Shown here one piece after another: positions 1 through 6,302 of a DNA stretch of 12,162 bases. This stretch comes from Deltaproteobacteria bacterium (lineage in GTDB: Bacteria; Desulfobacterota; Desulfobacteria; Desulfobacterales; JAFDCJ01). The position numbers and the translations under genes were made by a program. The notes beneath the pieces were generated by a model. It did no database searches and was not told the DNA's origin. It saw only the letters and a program-made list of their open reading frames with translations. Location of the stretch: the NCBI GenBank assembly GCA_024277475.1, contig JAJRVC010000285.1, positions 1 to 12,162 of the forward strand, given 5' to 3'. Positions within the stretch are counted from its first letter, which is position 1. Every line of letters begins with the position of its first letter.

Positions 1-1
1 C

Positions 2-295
2 ATCTACCTGGAAAGCATCGGTGTCTCTCCGGATCACTTTAAGGATGGCCATATATACAAATCCGTGGGGTGCGATAAATGTATCGGCACGGGCTACCGG
101 GGCCGGTTGGGAATTTTTGAAATTATGCGGTTGACTGAAAAACTAAAAACCCTCATTCTTAAAACCTATGATTCCAACCAGATACAAAGTGAAGCCCGCC
201 GGGAAAAAATGATGAGCCTGCGCCAGGACGGCATCCAGAAAGTATTAAATGGTGTAACAACCATCGAGGAGGTGTTGCGGGTGACGCAGAAATAG
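2..295 (+). CDS. GspE/PilB-family secretion or pilus assembly ATPase, C-terminal end (5' part outside window)
   Basis: The last 97 codons of a gene that begins before the window; the frame is open from position 2 to the TAG at 293-295. The visible protein has the second half of the family's zinc-binding tetracysteine motif, CDKC at visible residues 24-27, followed by GTGYRGRLGIFEI. It ends with the typical ITTxEEVLRVT-type tail, here TTIEEVLRVTQ. GspE and PilB are cytoplasmic hexameric AAA-type ATPases that power pseudopilus assembly in type II secretion or type IV pilus extension. The Walker boxes lie upstream and are not visible, so this fragment cannot decide between GspE and PilB. The tail reads slightly more like GspE. 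It converges on the DUF1566 gene with 16 nt between stop codons. Family assignment is firm; the subtype is open. Confidence 0.88.
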   Translation: MYLESIGVSPDHFKDGHIYKSVGCDKCIGTGYRGRLGIFEIMRLTEKLKTLILKTYDSNQIQSEARREKMMSLRQDGIQKVLNGVTTIEEVLRVTQK

Positions 296-318
296 CAACA
301 TCAGTCTTCTGCTATTTC
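289..318. terminator. Inverted repeat spanning both convergent stop codons
   Basis: GAAATAGCA at 289-297 pairs perfectly over 9 bp with TGCTATTTC at 310-318 around a 12-nt loop. Both convergent genes end in AAA-TAG, and each stop codon lies in one arm. No strong U-run follows on either strand, so a shared bidirectional terminator is plausible but unproven. A competing pairing, GCAGAA (286-291) with TTCTGC (307-312), is also possible. Confidence 0.4.
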
Positions 319-806
319 AAGTCACGCACCGGTAGCGCCCGGTATCCTCTTTTCTGAGCTTTGCGAACCGTATAATGATAGACATTGTTAAAATTAAATA
401 TGCGCGCCGCAGGCGCTAGGGTATCCGTCTCTGATGTCCAAATCCAGCCGCAACTTAGCCGTATTTGCGGGGTGACCTTAACCCATTGACCGCAATCAGT
501 TTCGTAACCTTTATCTTTTGTGTCCTTCACCACAAGGCTCTGCAGTTCCTTCAGCGTAGGAAGCCGCCAGTTGTCATAACTCTTTTCAAGTGACAACGGG
601 AATGTGTATTTGACCCATTTTTCAGCCTGAATCCAATTAATATCCCCGTTATTGTCCGTTTTAGACCACATGAGTCCAAGCTCATGGTCGCTAACCGTGC
701 CATCACCATTATCCTTGAAACGCTCCCCAGTTGCAGTCGTCGGCAAGGAATAAAAAAATATTACAACCGCTATGATGGCGAACCTTGCCAAAAGATGTCC
801 CAACAT
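312..806 (-). CDS. Secreted DUF1566 (Lcl C-terminal domain) protein
   Basis: A 164-residue protein with a hydrophobic N-terminal signal segment (residues about 8-22), so probably exported. The mature part carries the DUF1566/Lcl C-terminal signature: FKDNGDGTVSD (30-40), GLMWSK (44-49), NWRLPTLKEL (79-88), WIWTSE (121-126) and a C-terminal GYRALPVRD (154-162). This small aromatic-rich domain is common in secreted or surface proteins of Deltaproteobacteria and Legionella; its biochemical role is not defined. Cys105 and Cys119 could form a disulfide (inference). The ATG at 804-806 is supported by a strong Shine-Dalgarno (GGAAGGAGG on the minus strand, 812-820) 5 nt upstream. It starts 39 nt after the uspA stop, so it may be the last gene of the TRAP operon, though its link to transport is unknown. 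Confidence 0.82.
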   Translation of the reverse strand: MLGHLLARFAIIAVVIFFYSLPTTATGERFKDNGDGTVSDHELGLMWSKTDNNGDINWIQAEKWVKYTFPLSLEKSYDNWRLPTLKELQSLVVKDTKDKGYETDCGQWVKVTPQIRLSCGWIWTSETDTLAPAARIFNFNNVYHYTVRKAQKRGYRALPVRDLK

Positions 807-811
807 CTTGG

Positions 812-820
812 CCTCCTTCC
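812..820 (-). promoter_or_regulatory. Ribosome binding site of the DUF1566 gene
   Basis: GGAAGGAGG on the minus strand, 5 nt before the ATG at 806. It fixes the start codon and indicates independent translation from the preceding uspA-like gene. Confidence 0.75.
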
Positions 821-845
821 TGGATAGCTACCACGGGAAATAAGG

Positions 846-1340
846 TTACGACATACCGATATGCTTTTTTAATCGTGCAGCATTTTTTTTGTCCCGGTAA
901 GACAAAATGGGTATGGGCGATCGCCGAAAAACTTTTTCCGCCACCGACCCCATCAGAATATGCTTCAAATCCGAACGGCCCTTAATTCCCATCACCATTA
1001 AGTCGGCATTTTCGTTAACTGCAATTTTCAGCAACTCTTCAACAGGATGACCGACTTTAAAAACAGTATGGAGTTTATCCGCCGGGAAAGAAATTTTTTC
1101 AAGCATTTGGTTCAGCATTTGCCGGCGATCTTCCTCTATCCCCGAAACGTAATGTTCACTGTCGACTTCATAGCCCATGGTTGCAATTGTACCAACAGCT
1201 TCCACATCTCTTACATTGATGATATTGGCAACGATCAGCTCGGCTCCCAGGCTTTCGGCGATATCGACGGCATAGTTCAAAAGTTCTTCCGTATATTCTG
1301 TAAAACCGACTGCGACCAAAATTTTATTAATGGCATCCAT
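846..1340 (-). CDS. Universal stress protein (UspA family, ATP-binding type) linked to the TRAP transporter
   Basis: A 164-residue single-domain UspA-fold protein, the family's usual size. The N-terminus KILVAVGFTEYTEELL (6-21) is the first beta strand and loop. The C-terminal half has the ATP-binding signature G-2x-G-9x-G-S at G118, G121, G131 and S132, then the strand SPIPIL (141-146). This matches the ATP-binding branch of the family. UspA proteins encoded with TRAP transporters are known, for example TeaD with TeaABC of Halomonas, where TeaD binds ATP and negatively regulates uptake. A similar regulatory role is inferred here from position, 74 nt downstream of the permease. The ATG at 1338-1340 is preferred over an in-frame TTG at 1344-1346, because AAGGAA (minus strand, 1349-1354) lies 8 nt from the ATG and too close to the TTG. 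Confidence 0.9.
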   Translation of the reverse strand: MDAINKILVAVGFTEYTEELLNYAVDIAESLGAELIVANIINVRDVEAVGTIATMGYEVDSEHYVSGIEEDRRQMLNQMLEKISFPADKLHTVFKVGHPVEELLKIAVNENADLMVMGIKGRSDLKHILMGSVAEKVFRRSPIPILSYRDKKNAARLKKHIGMS

Positions 1341-1414
1341 AGTCAAATTTCCTTCTTTACCGGTACCGATTCACCCCATCAACATGGAAAAAACAGGAGA
1401 AAGGCACAAGCGTC

Positions 1415-3493
1415 TTAAGCAACCGCCGGTGCTTCTGCCGGTTTTGGCGTACGTGGACGCTGCATTAAATAGAGCACGCCGAACAGGGCCAGGCCGATCA
1501 GATAGGTCCAGTAGCGCTGCCCATGGGGCAGGCCCACCCATTTGGCGATGAGATCCGGTCGCATCAAGTTCAGCGTGACAAACAGAAACAATGGTATTTC
1601 ATAAAATTTGTTCCGCGCTACAAACCAGCCCTGGGTGGCCGAAGCAAAAGCAAAATTTCCCAGGCAGGCCATCAAAAAGATCAGCAACCCCTGGGTCCAG
1701 CTGGTGATATTGTGTAAAATCAGATCGGCGTTAAAAATAAACATGAACGGCAGAATCGCCGTTCGGATATCATACATGAATCCCTGCAGCCCGGTGGCAA
1801 TGGGCGGTGACTTGGCAATCGCCGCAGCCGCATAGGCCGCCAGGCCCACCGGCGGCGTGTCATCGGCCAGAATACCGAAATAAAAGCAAAACAGGTGGGC
1901 GGCCATCAACGGCACGACAAAACCCATATCACCTCCGACGGTAACGATCACCGGGGCCGTCAGAGAAGCCATAACGATGTAGGTCGCCGTGGTGGGCAGA
2001 CCCATGCCGATGATCAGGCTGGCAACCGCGGTGATCGTCAGCAGCAGGAAAATATTGCCCCCGGCCAGCACATCGATGACTTCGGTAATCAGTCCGCCCA
2101 GTCCCATGGCAACCACCCCTACAATAATGCCGGCTGCCGCCGTGGCCAGGGCGACCGCACACATGTTGCGTGCCCCGCTGGCCAGGGACGAAAAGATCTC
2201 AACCAAACTTTGCTTAAAGGCCGGACCGATGGGCTGTTTGTTTAAATAGGCCTTTACCGGATTCTGGAACAGCATGAGGATGGCCATCACCCAGATGGCA
2301 TTAAACGCCGCCAGTTCCGCCGAGTGCCGTGCAATGATCAACTCATAGAGCAGCATCGTAATGGGGATCAGGTAATGCATGCCACCGAACAGGGTTTTGA
2401 AGAAACGGGGCAGTTCGCTACGGGACAGACCCCGTAGACCCAGTTTGGAAGCCTCGATATGGGTGATGTAAAAAAGTGCTGCATAGGAGGCAAAGGCTGG
2501 AATGGCGGCGGCTTTGACCACTTCGATGTAGGGAACATTGACATACTCGGCGATAATAAAAGCAGCGGCTCCCATAATGGGCGGTGCCAGTTGACCATCC
2601 GTACTGGCAGCCACCTCAACAGCGGCCGCCTTAGTGGGGGGATAGCCGACTTTTTTCATCAACGGGATGGTAAAGGTCCCGGTAGTGACGATATTGGCAA
2701 TGCTCGAACCGTTTACAAGGCCGGTGAGCCCGCTGCCCATCACTGCCGCTTTGGCTGGCCCTCCCTTAAACCCGCCCAGGATGCTCAGGGCCAGCTGGAT
2801 AAAGTAACGGCCGGCGCCCGCCTTTTCCAGCATGGCACCGAAGAGTACAAATAAAAAAACGATAGTGGCCGATACATCCAGGGGAACGCCGTAAATGCCT
2901 TCGGTGGACATGGTAATCTGGCCCATAAAGCGGTTCAGTGAGACTCCCTTGAAGGCAAGAATATCCGGCATGTAAGGCCCGAAAAAAGCGTAACCACAGA
3001 ACAATAGCGCAATGATCGACAGGGCCGGGCCGATGACCCGCCGGGCGGCTTCCAGCAGCAAAAACAGCAGGATGAGCCCGATGACGATGTCCCGGGTGAT
3101 AGGATCACCATAGCGTTCGTTGATGCCGACATAGTCTACGGCAATGTAAACCGCAGCAAAGCAGGCAACCACGGCAATCACAAAATCATACCAGGGAATT
3201 CGATCCTTGACACTGAGAAATTTGAGACCCAGGCGGGTTTCCTTGAACACAGGGTAGTTTAAATAGACGATCAGCAGGGCAAATCCCAAATGAATGGCCC
3301 GGATAAATACCGTATCCAAAATCCACCAACTGGCAATGGAGAGCTGGAAGAAACTCCAGATAACCCCAATGGTTGGAATAACCCATTTTGTAACTCCCTC
3401 GGGCCTCCTGGCAATCCCCTCCTCCTCTTCGGCCATCCTCTTGGCAACTTCAAACCCCTCATCCTTTTCCTGAGTCGTATGATTTTTCGCCAT
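1415..3493 (-). CDS. TRAP transporter permease, fused 4TM/12TM (DctQ-DctM) type of TAXI systems
   Basis: A 692-residue, highly hydrophobic inner-membrane protein typical of the fused TRAP permeases that partner TAXI binding proteins; such systems use an ion gradient rather than ATP. A charged cytoplasmic N-terminus (about 37 residues) is followed by a small-subunit-like region with several membrane segments (about 40-175) and then the large DctM domain. Characteristic large-subunit motifs are GSSIANIVTTGTFTIP (about 262-277), GQLAPPIMGAAAFI (300-313), GMGLPTTATYIV (496-507) and FGILADDTPPVGLAAYAA (539-556). A C-terminal extension with further membrane segments runs from about 580 to the end. 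The substrate cannot be read from the sequence. The ATG at 3491-3493 has AGGTGG 5 nt upstream (3499-3504); an in-frame GTG at 3500-3502 is a less likely start that would add 3 residues. It follows the binding-protein gene after 244 nt. Confidence 0.93.
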   Translation of the reverse strand: MAKNHTTQEKDEGFEVAKRMAEEEEGIARRPEGVTKWVIPTIGVIWSFFQLSIASWWILDTVFIRAIHLGFALLIVYLNYPVFKETRLGLKFLSVKDRIPWYDFVIAVVACFAAVYIAVDYVGINERYGDPITRDIVIGLILLFLLLEAARRVIGPALSIIALLFCGYAFFGPYMPDILAFKGVSLNRFMGQITMSTEGIYGVPLDVSATIVFLFVLFGAMLEKAGAGRYFIQLALSILGGFKGGPAKAAVMGSGLTGLVNGSSIANIVTTGTFTIPLMKKVGYPPTKAAAVEVAASTDGQLAPPIMGAAAFIIAEYVNVPYIEVVKAAAIPAFASYAALFYITHIEASKLGLRGLSRSELPRFFKTLFGGMHYLIPITMLLYELIIARHSAELAAFNAIWVMAILMLFQNPVKAYLNKQPIGPAFKQSLVEIFSSLASGARNMCAVALATAAAGIIVGVVAMGLGGLITEVIDVLAGGNIFLLLTITAVASLIIGMGLPTTATYIVMASLTAPVIVTVGGDMGFVVPLMAAHLFCFYFGILADDTPPVGLAAYAAAAIAKSPPIATGLQGFMYDIRTAILPFMFIFNADLILHNITSWTQGLLIFLMACLGNFAFASATQGWFVARNKFYEIPLFLFVTLNLMRPDLIAKWVGLPHGQRYWTYLIGLALFGVLYLMQRPRTPKPAEAPAVA

Positions 3494-3737
3494 TTTGCCC
3501 ACCTGTTACCCCTGTTTGGATCCGAAAATACAAACTGAAAACCGGTTACCCGGCAAACCGGCTCAACTGCAAAGGTCTAAGAATTTAACGACTGATTAAC
3601 AGCGCCTGACGGTGTTAAAATTCAATTACGGTTTCCCCCGCGGGCAAGTAGATTGAATCATCATCTTACGGGGACTGGATTAATGCGGATGGAAAGGCGG
3701 CGGCTTCAAGCCGCCGCCTATGTGTATATTACCGGTA
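3494..3737. other. Intercistronic region between the TAXI binding-protein gene and the permease gene
   Basis: This 244-nt stretch has no credible gene. It holds a strong GC hairpin near the binding-protein stop (listed separately) and the permease ribosome binding site at 3499-3504. A weaker 6-bp inverted repeat (CCGGTT 3542-3547, AACCGG 3556-3561) lies between them. Its length is unusual for two genes of one transporter, which suggests RNA-level control of the binding protein to permease ratio. Confidence 0.5.
3696..3718 (-). terminator. GC-rich intercistronic hairpin after the TAXI binding-protein gene
   Basis: GGCGGCGGC (3696-3704) and GCCGCCGCC (3710-3718) form a perfect 9-bp stem with a 5-nt loop; TT/AA could add two more pairs. 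It begins 19 nt after the TAA of the binding-protein gene. On the minus strand only TTT follows the stem, so it looks more like an attenuator or mRNA-stabilising hairpin than a full intrinsic terminator. Such hairpins between binding-protein and permease genes are a known way to raise binding-protein levels, as at malE-malF; that role is inferred here. Confidence 0.6.
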
Positions 3738-4730
3738 TTACTTCAACCCGACTTCTTTATAATATTTCATCGCACCCGGATGAATGGGTGCGGACAGGCC
3801 TTCCAGCATGTTCTGCTTGGTAAGACCGGCATAGGCCGGATGCAATTTTTTAAAGGCCTCAAAATTGTCAAAGACTTCTTTAGTGATGGCGTAAACCACA
3901 TCATCGGGTACCTTGATGGATGTGACAAAGGTAGCTTTGACACCAAAGGTGGGGACATCCTTGTCGTTGACTGCCCCGGGGTAGAGTTCCGTCACCCGGG
4001 TAACCGCTTTGGCATAGTAAGGATATTTTGCAAGGAGACTATCTATATTCGTGATGGGAACGAACTTGACCTTGCGTTTTCCGGAGGTGGCTTCCTTGTA
4101 ATAACCGCTGGGATGCCCCACGGTGTAAAAGGCGGCATCGAGTCGGCCGTCCTGGATCAACCCGGGAGCTTCGGCGGCCTTCAGGCTTTCGGCATGAAAA
4201 TCCTTTTCGTAGTCCAGGCCGTTGGCCGTCAGGGCATCGATAGCATTTTTGCGGTAACCGGAGCCGATGTTGCCGATGTTGACACGTTTGCCCTTAAGAT
4301 CCTGCATGCTGTTGATATTGGCATCCACTGCGGCAATCAAGTCAACGGTCTCCGGGTGGATAGAAAATACCGCCCGCAGATCCTTCTGGGGCCCTTTGTC
4401 TTTCCAGTTGGCAATTCCCTTGACGGCCTGGTACTGACGGTCGGATTGCGCAACACCGAAGTCCATATCACCGGACATGATGGCGTTGATGTTGAACACG
4501 GATCCGCCGGTTGACTCCACCGTGGCCCGAATCCCGTATTCTTTGCGTTTTTTGTTTACCATCTTGGCAATCGCGCCGCCGGTGGGATAATAGACACCGG
4601 TAATCCCGCCGGTGCCGATGGTAACAAATGTGGTTTTCCCGGCCTCGGCATTTTTCTCAAAAGGCCCGGATCCCGCCAGAAGGGTAAGCCCAAAAATAAG
4701 TGCTACGACAATAACGAAAGTCCTTTTCAT
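3738..4730 (-). CDS. TAXI-family TRAP transporter solute-binding protein
   Basis: A 330-residue periplasmic binding protein. It begins with a signal peptide: MKR, a hydrophobic stretch at about 5-20, and a likely signal peptidase I site after AEA at residue 30. The mature N-terminus has the TAXI hallmark TIGTGGITGVYYPTGGAIAK (37-56). Further conserved features are the STGGSVFNI segment (about 74-82), GVAQSDRQYQAVKG (about 93-106) and LKGKRVNIGNIGSGY (about 144-158). TAXI proteins capture a small, often carboxylate or amino acid, ligand and deliver it to a fused TRAP permease, which is the next gene. The ligand is not identifiable. The start is secure, with AAAGGAGG (minus strand, 4737-4744) 6 nt upstream of the ATG. 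The AT-rich leader upstream suggests it is the first gene of the operon. Confidence 0.94.
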   Translation of the reverse strand: MKRTFVIVVALIFGLTLLAGSGPFEKNAEAGKTTFVTIGTGGITGVYYPTGGAIAKMVNKKRKEYGIRATVESTGGSVFNINAIMSGDMDFGVAQSDRQYQAVKGIANWKDKGPQKDLRAVFSIHPETVDLIAAVDANINSMQDLKGKRVNIGNIGSGYRKNAIDALTANGLDYEKDFHAESLKAAEAPGLIQDGRLDAAFYTVGHPSGYYKEATSGKRKVKFVPITNIDSLLAKYPYYAKAVTRVTELYPGAVNDKDVPTFGVKATFVTSIKVPDDVVYAITKEVFDNFEAFKKLHPAYAGLTKQNMLEGLSAPIHPGAMKYYKEVGLK

Positions 4731-4736
4731 ATGAAA

Positions 4737-4744
4737 CCTCCTTT
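4737..4744 (-). promoter_or_regulatory. Strong ribosome binding site of the TAXI binding-protein gene
   Basis: AAAGGAGG on the minus strand, 6 nt from the ATG. It is the strongest site in this operon, in keeping with the high expression usual for periplasmic binding proteins. Confidence 0.8.
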
Positions 4745-5040
4745 GGTTGATAGGGTTGGTGGTTAAAAGTTAACGTCGCTGATTTTCCAAACATAGTTCT
4801 ACTGTCTTGTAACCTTACTCCTTTCCTGTGAATTAATAAATTAATCTAATATTAAAGTATGAATTACGTTCAGATAACTTCATCCTTTATCAAATCAAAA
4901 ACTGAAATGCAACAGATAACTGCATACAGTGAAAAATCTATAATCTTGTTTGGATGGAGGGTTTCGCGGTTAAGTTCGTTATGATCGCTTGGATGGCTTG
5001 GATCGTAATTTAAGCTCCCCGCTTCTCTTTCCCTCACTTC
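4745..5040. other. Gene-free, AT-rich region upstream of the TRAP operon
   Basis: No credible gene is seen here. The stretch at about 4780-4960 is much richer in A and T than the flanking genes, so it probably holds the promoter of the minus-strand TRAP operon. I could not pick one convincing -35/-10 pair or a sigma-54 site by eye. About 5010-5040 becomes pyrimidine-rich and grades into the heptamer array at the end of the glycosyltransferase gene. No RNA gene was recognised. Confidence 0.4.
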
Positions 5041-5098
5041 ATTCCGATTTCTCTATTCAATACCCTCTGTCATCCGTCCTCTGCCCTCTGACATCTGC
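5041..5098. repeat. Degenerate heptamer array across the glycosyltransferase stop codon
   Basis: Seven-base units on the plus strand: ATTCCGA (5041), TTTCTCT, ATTCAAT, two extra bases, then CCTCTGT (5064), CATCCGT, CCTCTGC, CCTCTGA and CATCTGC ending at 5098. The units belong to the two families seen inside hrpA. The stop codon of the glycosyltransferase (5057-5059) lies inside one unit. Confidence 0.75.
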
Positions 5099-5935
5099 CT
5101 TCCGGTACTTCTCAGCCAGTGCTTCATAAAACTTCGCTTCCCCCCCCCTGCCCCGCTTGCGACATCCGCCGGCGTAAATGGCACATTTATCCTGCAGACT
5201 GCAAACTGCAGCACGGTATTGGGATTCTGCAAGCCGTCCGCTTAAGATGATATTTTCCAATGACTGAATCCGGAATTTATCAAGCCCCGGTGCCTTTGAC
5301 AACTGGTCCTCATGCCCTCCCCGTTTTATGGTCAGGGGGGTATCGATAAGGTAAACCGGATATCGGCAGCCGATCCGAAGCCACAAATCATAGTCTTCAC
5401 AAGCCGGTAAGCTCTCATCAAATACGCCGACAGCATCAAACAGCGTTTTTTTGATCATTACCGCGGATGGACTGATCAGACACAGTTCCAGGGAACGCTT
5501 AAAAATCATTCCGGATGGTTTCCGGTGCCGATCTTTGGGATTGACCCGAACACCGTTTCGAATCCAGATCTCTTCGGTCTGATTGATAACCGCCTCCGGA
5601 TTAAAATCAAAAAAATCAACCTGCCGCGATAATTTCCTGGGCAACCAGAGATCATCTGAATCTAAAAAAGCAACCAGTTGACCGCCGGCACGGGCAATGC
5701 CCCGATTGCGGGCGGCGCTGACCCCTTTGTTGGTTTGCTGCAAAACGATGATGTTCCGTTCATAGGGTTCCAGAATCTGCCGGGTGTTATCGGTGGAGCC
5801 GTCATCCACAACGATCAACTCATAATCCTTAAAGTCCTGCGCCAGAACGGAATCGATAGCCTCGGTAAGGATCCACCCCCGGTTGTAAGTTGGGAGAATC
5901 ACACTGACCAGCGGATTTTTTGATTTTGCTTTCAT
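5057..5935 (-). CDS. Family 2 glycosyltransferase (GT-A fold)
   Basis: A 292-residue cytoplasmic or membrane-associated enzyme expected to transfer a sugar from a nucleotide-sugar to a glycan or lipid acceptor. The N-terminus has the classic GT2 start VSVILPTYNRG (10-20), then IVVDDGSTDNT (41-51), GVSAARNRGI (71-80) and the metal-binding DXD in FLDSDDLW (90-97; D92, D94). ACEDYDLWLR (178-187) probably supplies the catalytic acidic residues. IKRGGHEDQLS (203-213) and the basic, Cys-containing region at 245-266 recur in a subgroup of bacterial GT2 enzymes. The last dozen residues, DVRGQRTDDRGY, are encoded by the heptamer repeat and match the repeat peptide in HrpA, so the native C-terminus has probably been replaced or extended. 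The ATG at 5933-5935 has only a weak Shine-Dalgarno (AGGGT). Acceptor and sugar are unknown; no other glycan gene is in the window. Confidence 0.88.
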   Translation of the reverse strand: MKAKSKNPLVSVILPTYNRGWILTEAIDSVLAQDFKDYELIVVDDGSTDNTRQILEPYERNIIVLQQTNKGVSAARNRGIARAGGQLVAFLDSDDLWLPRKLSRQVDFFDFNPEAVINQTEEIWIRNGVRVNPKDRHRKPSGMIFKRSLELCLISPSAVMIKKTLFDAVGVFDESLPACEDYDLWLRIGCRYPVYLIDTPLTIKRGGHEDQLSKAPGLDKFRIQSLENIILSGRLAESQYRAAVCSLQDKCAIYAGGCRKRGRGGEAKFYEALAEKYRKADVRGQRTDDRGY

Positions 5936-5964
5936 TTACCCTATACCCCGACCCGGACAAGCCG

Positions 5965-5999
5965 GAAATCCGAAACAAGAAACCCGAAATCAAAAACAA
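5965..5999. repeat. Heptamer array upstream of the glycosyltransferase gene
   Basis: Five units in phase: GAAATCC, GAAACAA, GAAACCC, GAAATCA and AAAACAA. This is a different sequence family (GAAAYCC-like) from the arrays inside the genes but has the same 7-bp period. It lies 30 nt upstream of the glycosyltransferase start. Confidence 0.6.
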
Positions 6000-6151
6000 A
6001 ATTGAATCGCTGTGCTCTGCCTTTTTTTTAAATCGGCAGAATACATTATTCGATGTTGGACGTTCATTTTTTAGTTAGCCCATCATATGGAAATAGCCAA
6101 TACCACAGTTTTTTCGATTAAACTGGTCGTTTTTCAGGCCAGTGGCAGAGC
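6000..6151. other. Non-coding stretch between the glycosyltransferase and hrpA
   Basis: No gene is recognised. Two inverted repeats occur: TCTGCC (6016-6021) with GGCAGA (6035-6040), enclosing a T-run, and ACTGGTC (6122-6128) with GGCCAGT (6137-6143), 7 bp including one G-T pair. Neither is followed by a U-run on the minus strand, so neither is a clear terminator. A promoter for the minus-strand glycosyltransferase may lie here, but none was found by eye. Confidence 0.3.
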
Positions 6152-6301
6152 TGACACCTTAGACCTCCTGTCTTTGCCTTACGCCTTGAGCCTTTAGCCC
6201 TATATCCTGACACCTCAAACCTTCAGTGATCAGCATCAAGAATCCAGCAGCCGACAACCATTCCGATTTCCGCATTCCCCATTCCGACTTCCCCCTTCCT
6301 T
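6152..6301. repeat. Mixed-family heptamer array immediately downstream of hrpA
   Basis: Eleven degenerate 7-bp units run from 6152 to 6228, including TGACACC, TTAGACC, TACGCCT, TGAGCCT and TTAGCCC. After 3 extra bases, ten more run from 6232 to 6301: AGCATCA, AGAATCC, AGCAGCC and GACAACC, then ATTCCGA, TTTCCGC, ATTCCCC, ATTCCGA and two C-rich units. The sequence families change without loss of the 7-bp phase. The array ends one base before the hrpA stop codon. Confidence 0.75.
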
Positions 6302-6302
6302 T

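Noticed and set aside
3542..3561. CCGGTT/AACCGG hairpin upstream of the permease as a terminator or attenuator
   Set aside because: Only 6 bp with an 8-nt loop; the minus-strand T-run after it is short and it lies within the operon. It is noted within the intercistronic entry but not called separately.
3720..4514. A 264-residue plus-strand open frame
   Set aside because: It lies opposite the well-supported TAXI binding-protein gene, shows no recognisable domain and reads as an antisense shadow.
4770..4960. A sigma-70 promoter or a short leader peptide upstream of the TAXI gene
   Set aside because: Several AT-rich hexamers are present but none pair at good spacing, and a possible short minus-strand frame overlaps the binding-protein start without a clear reason to be coding.
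6016..6040. TCTGCC/GGCAGA inverted repeat as a transcription terminator
   Set aside because: The T-run lies inside the loop rather than after the stem, and no gene clearly ends here on the matching strand.
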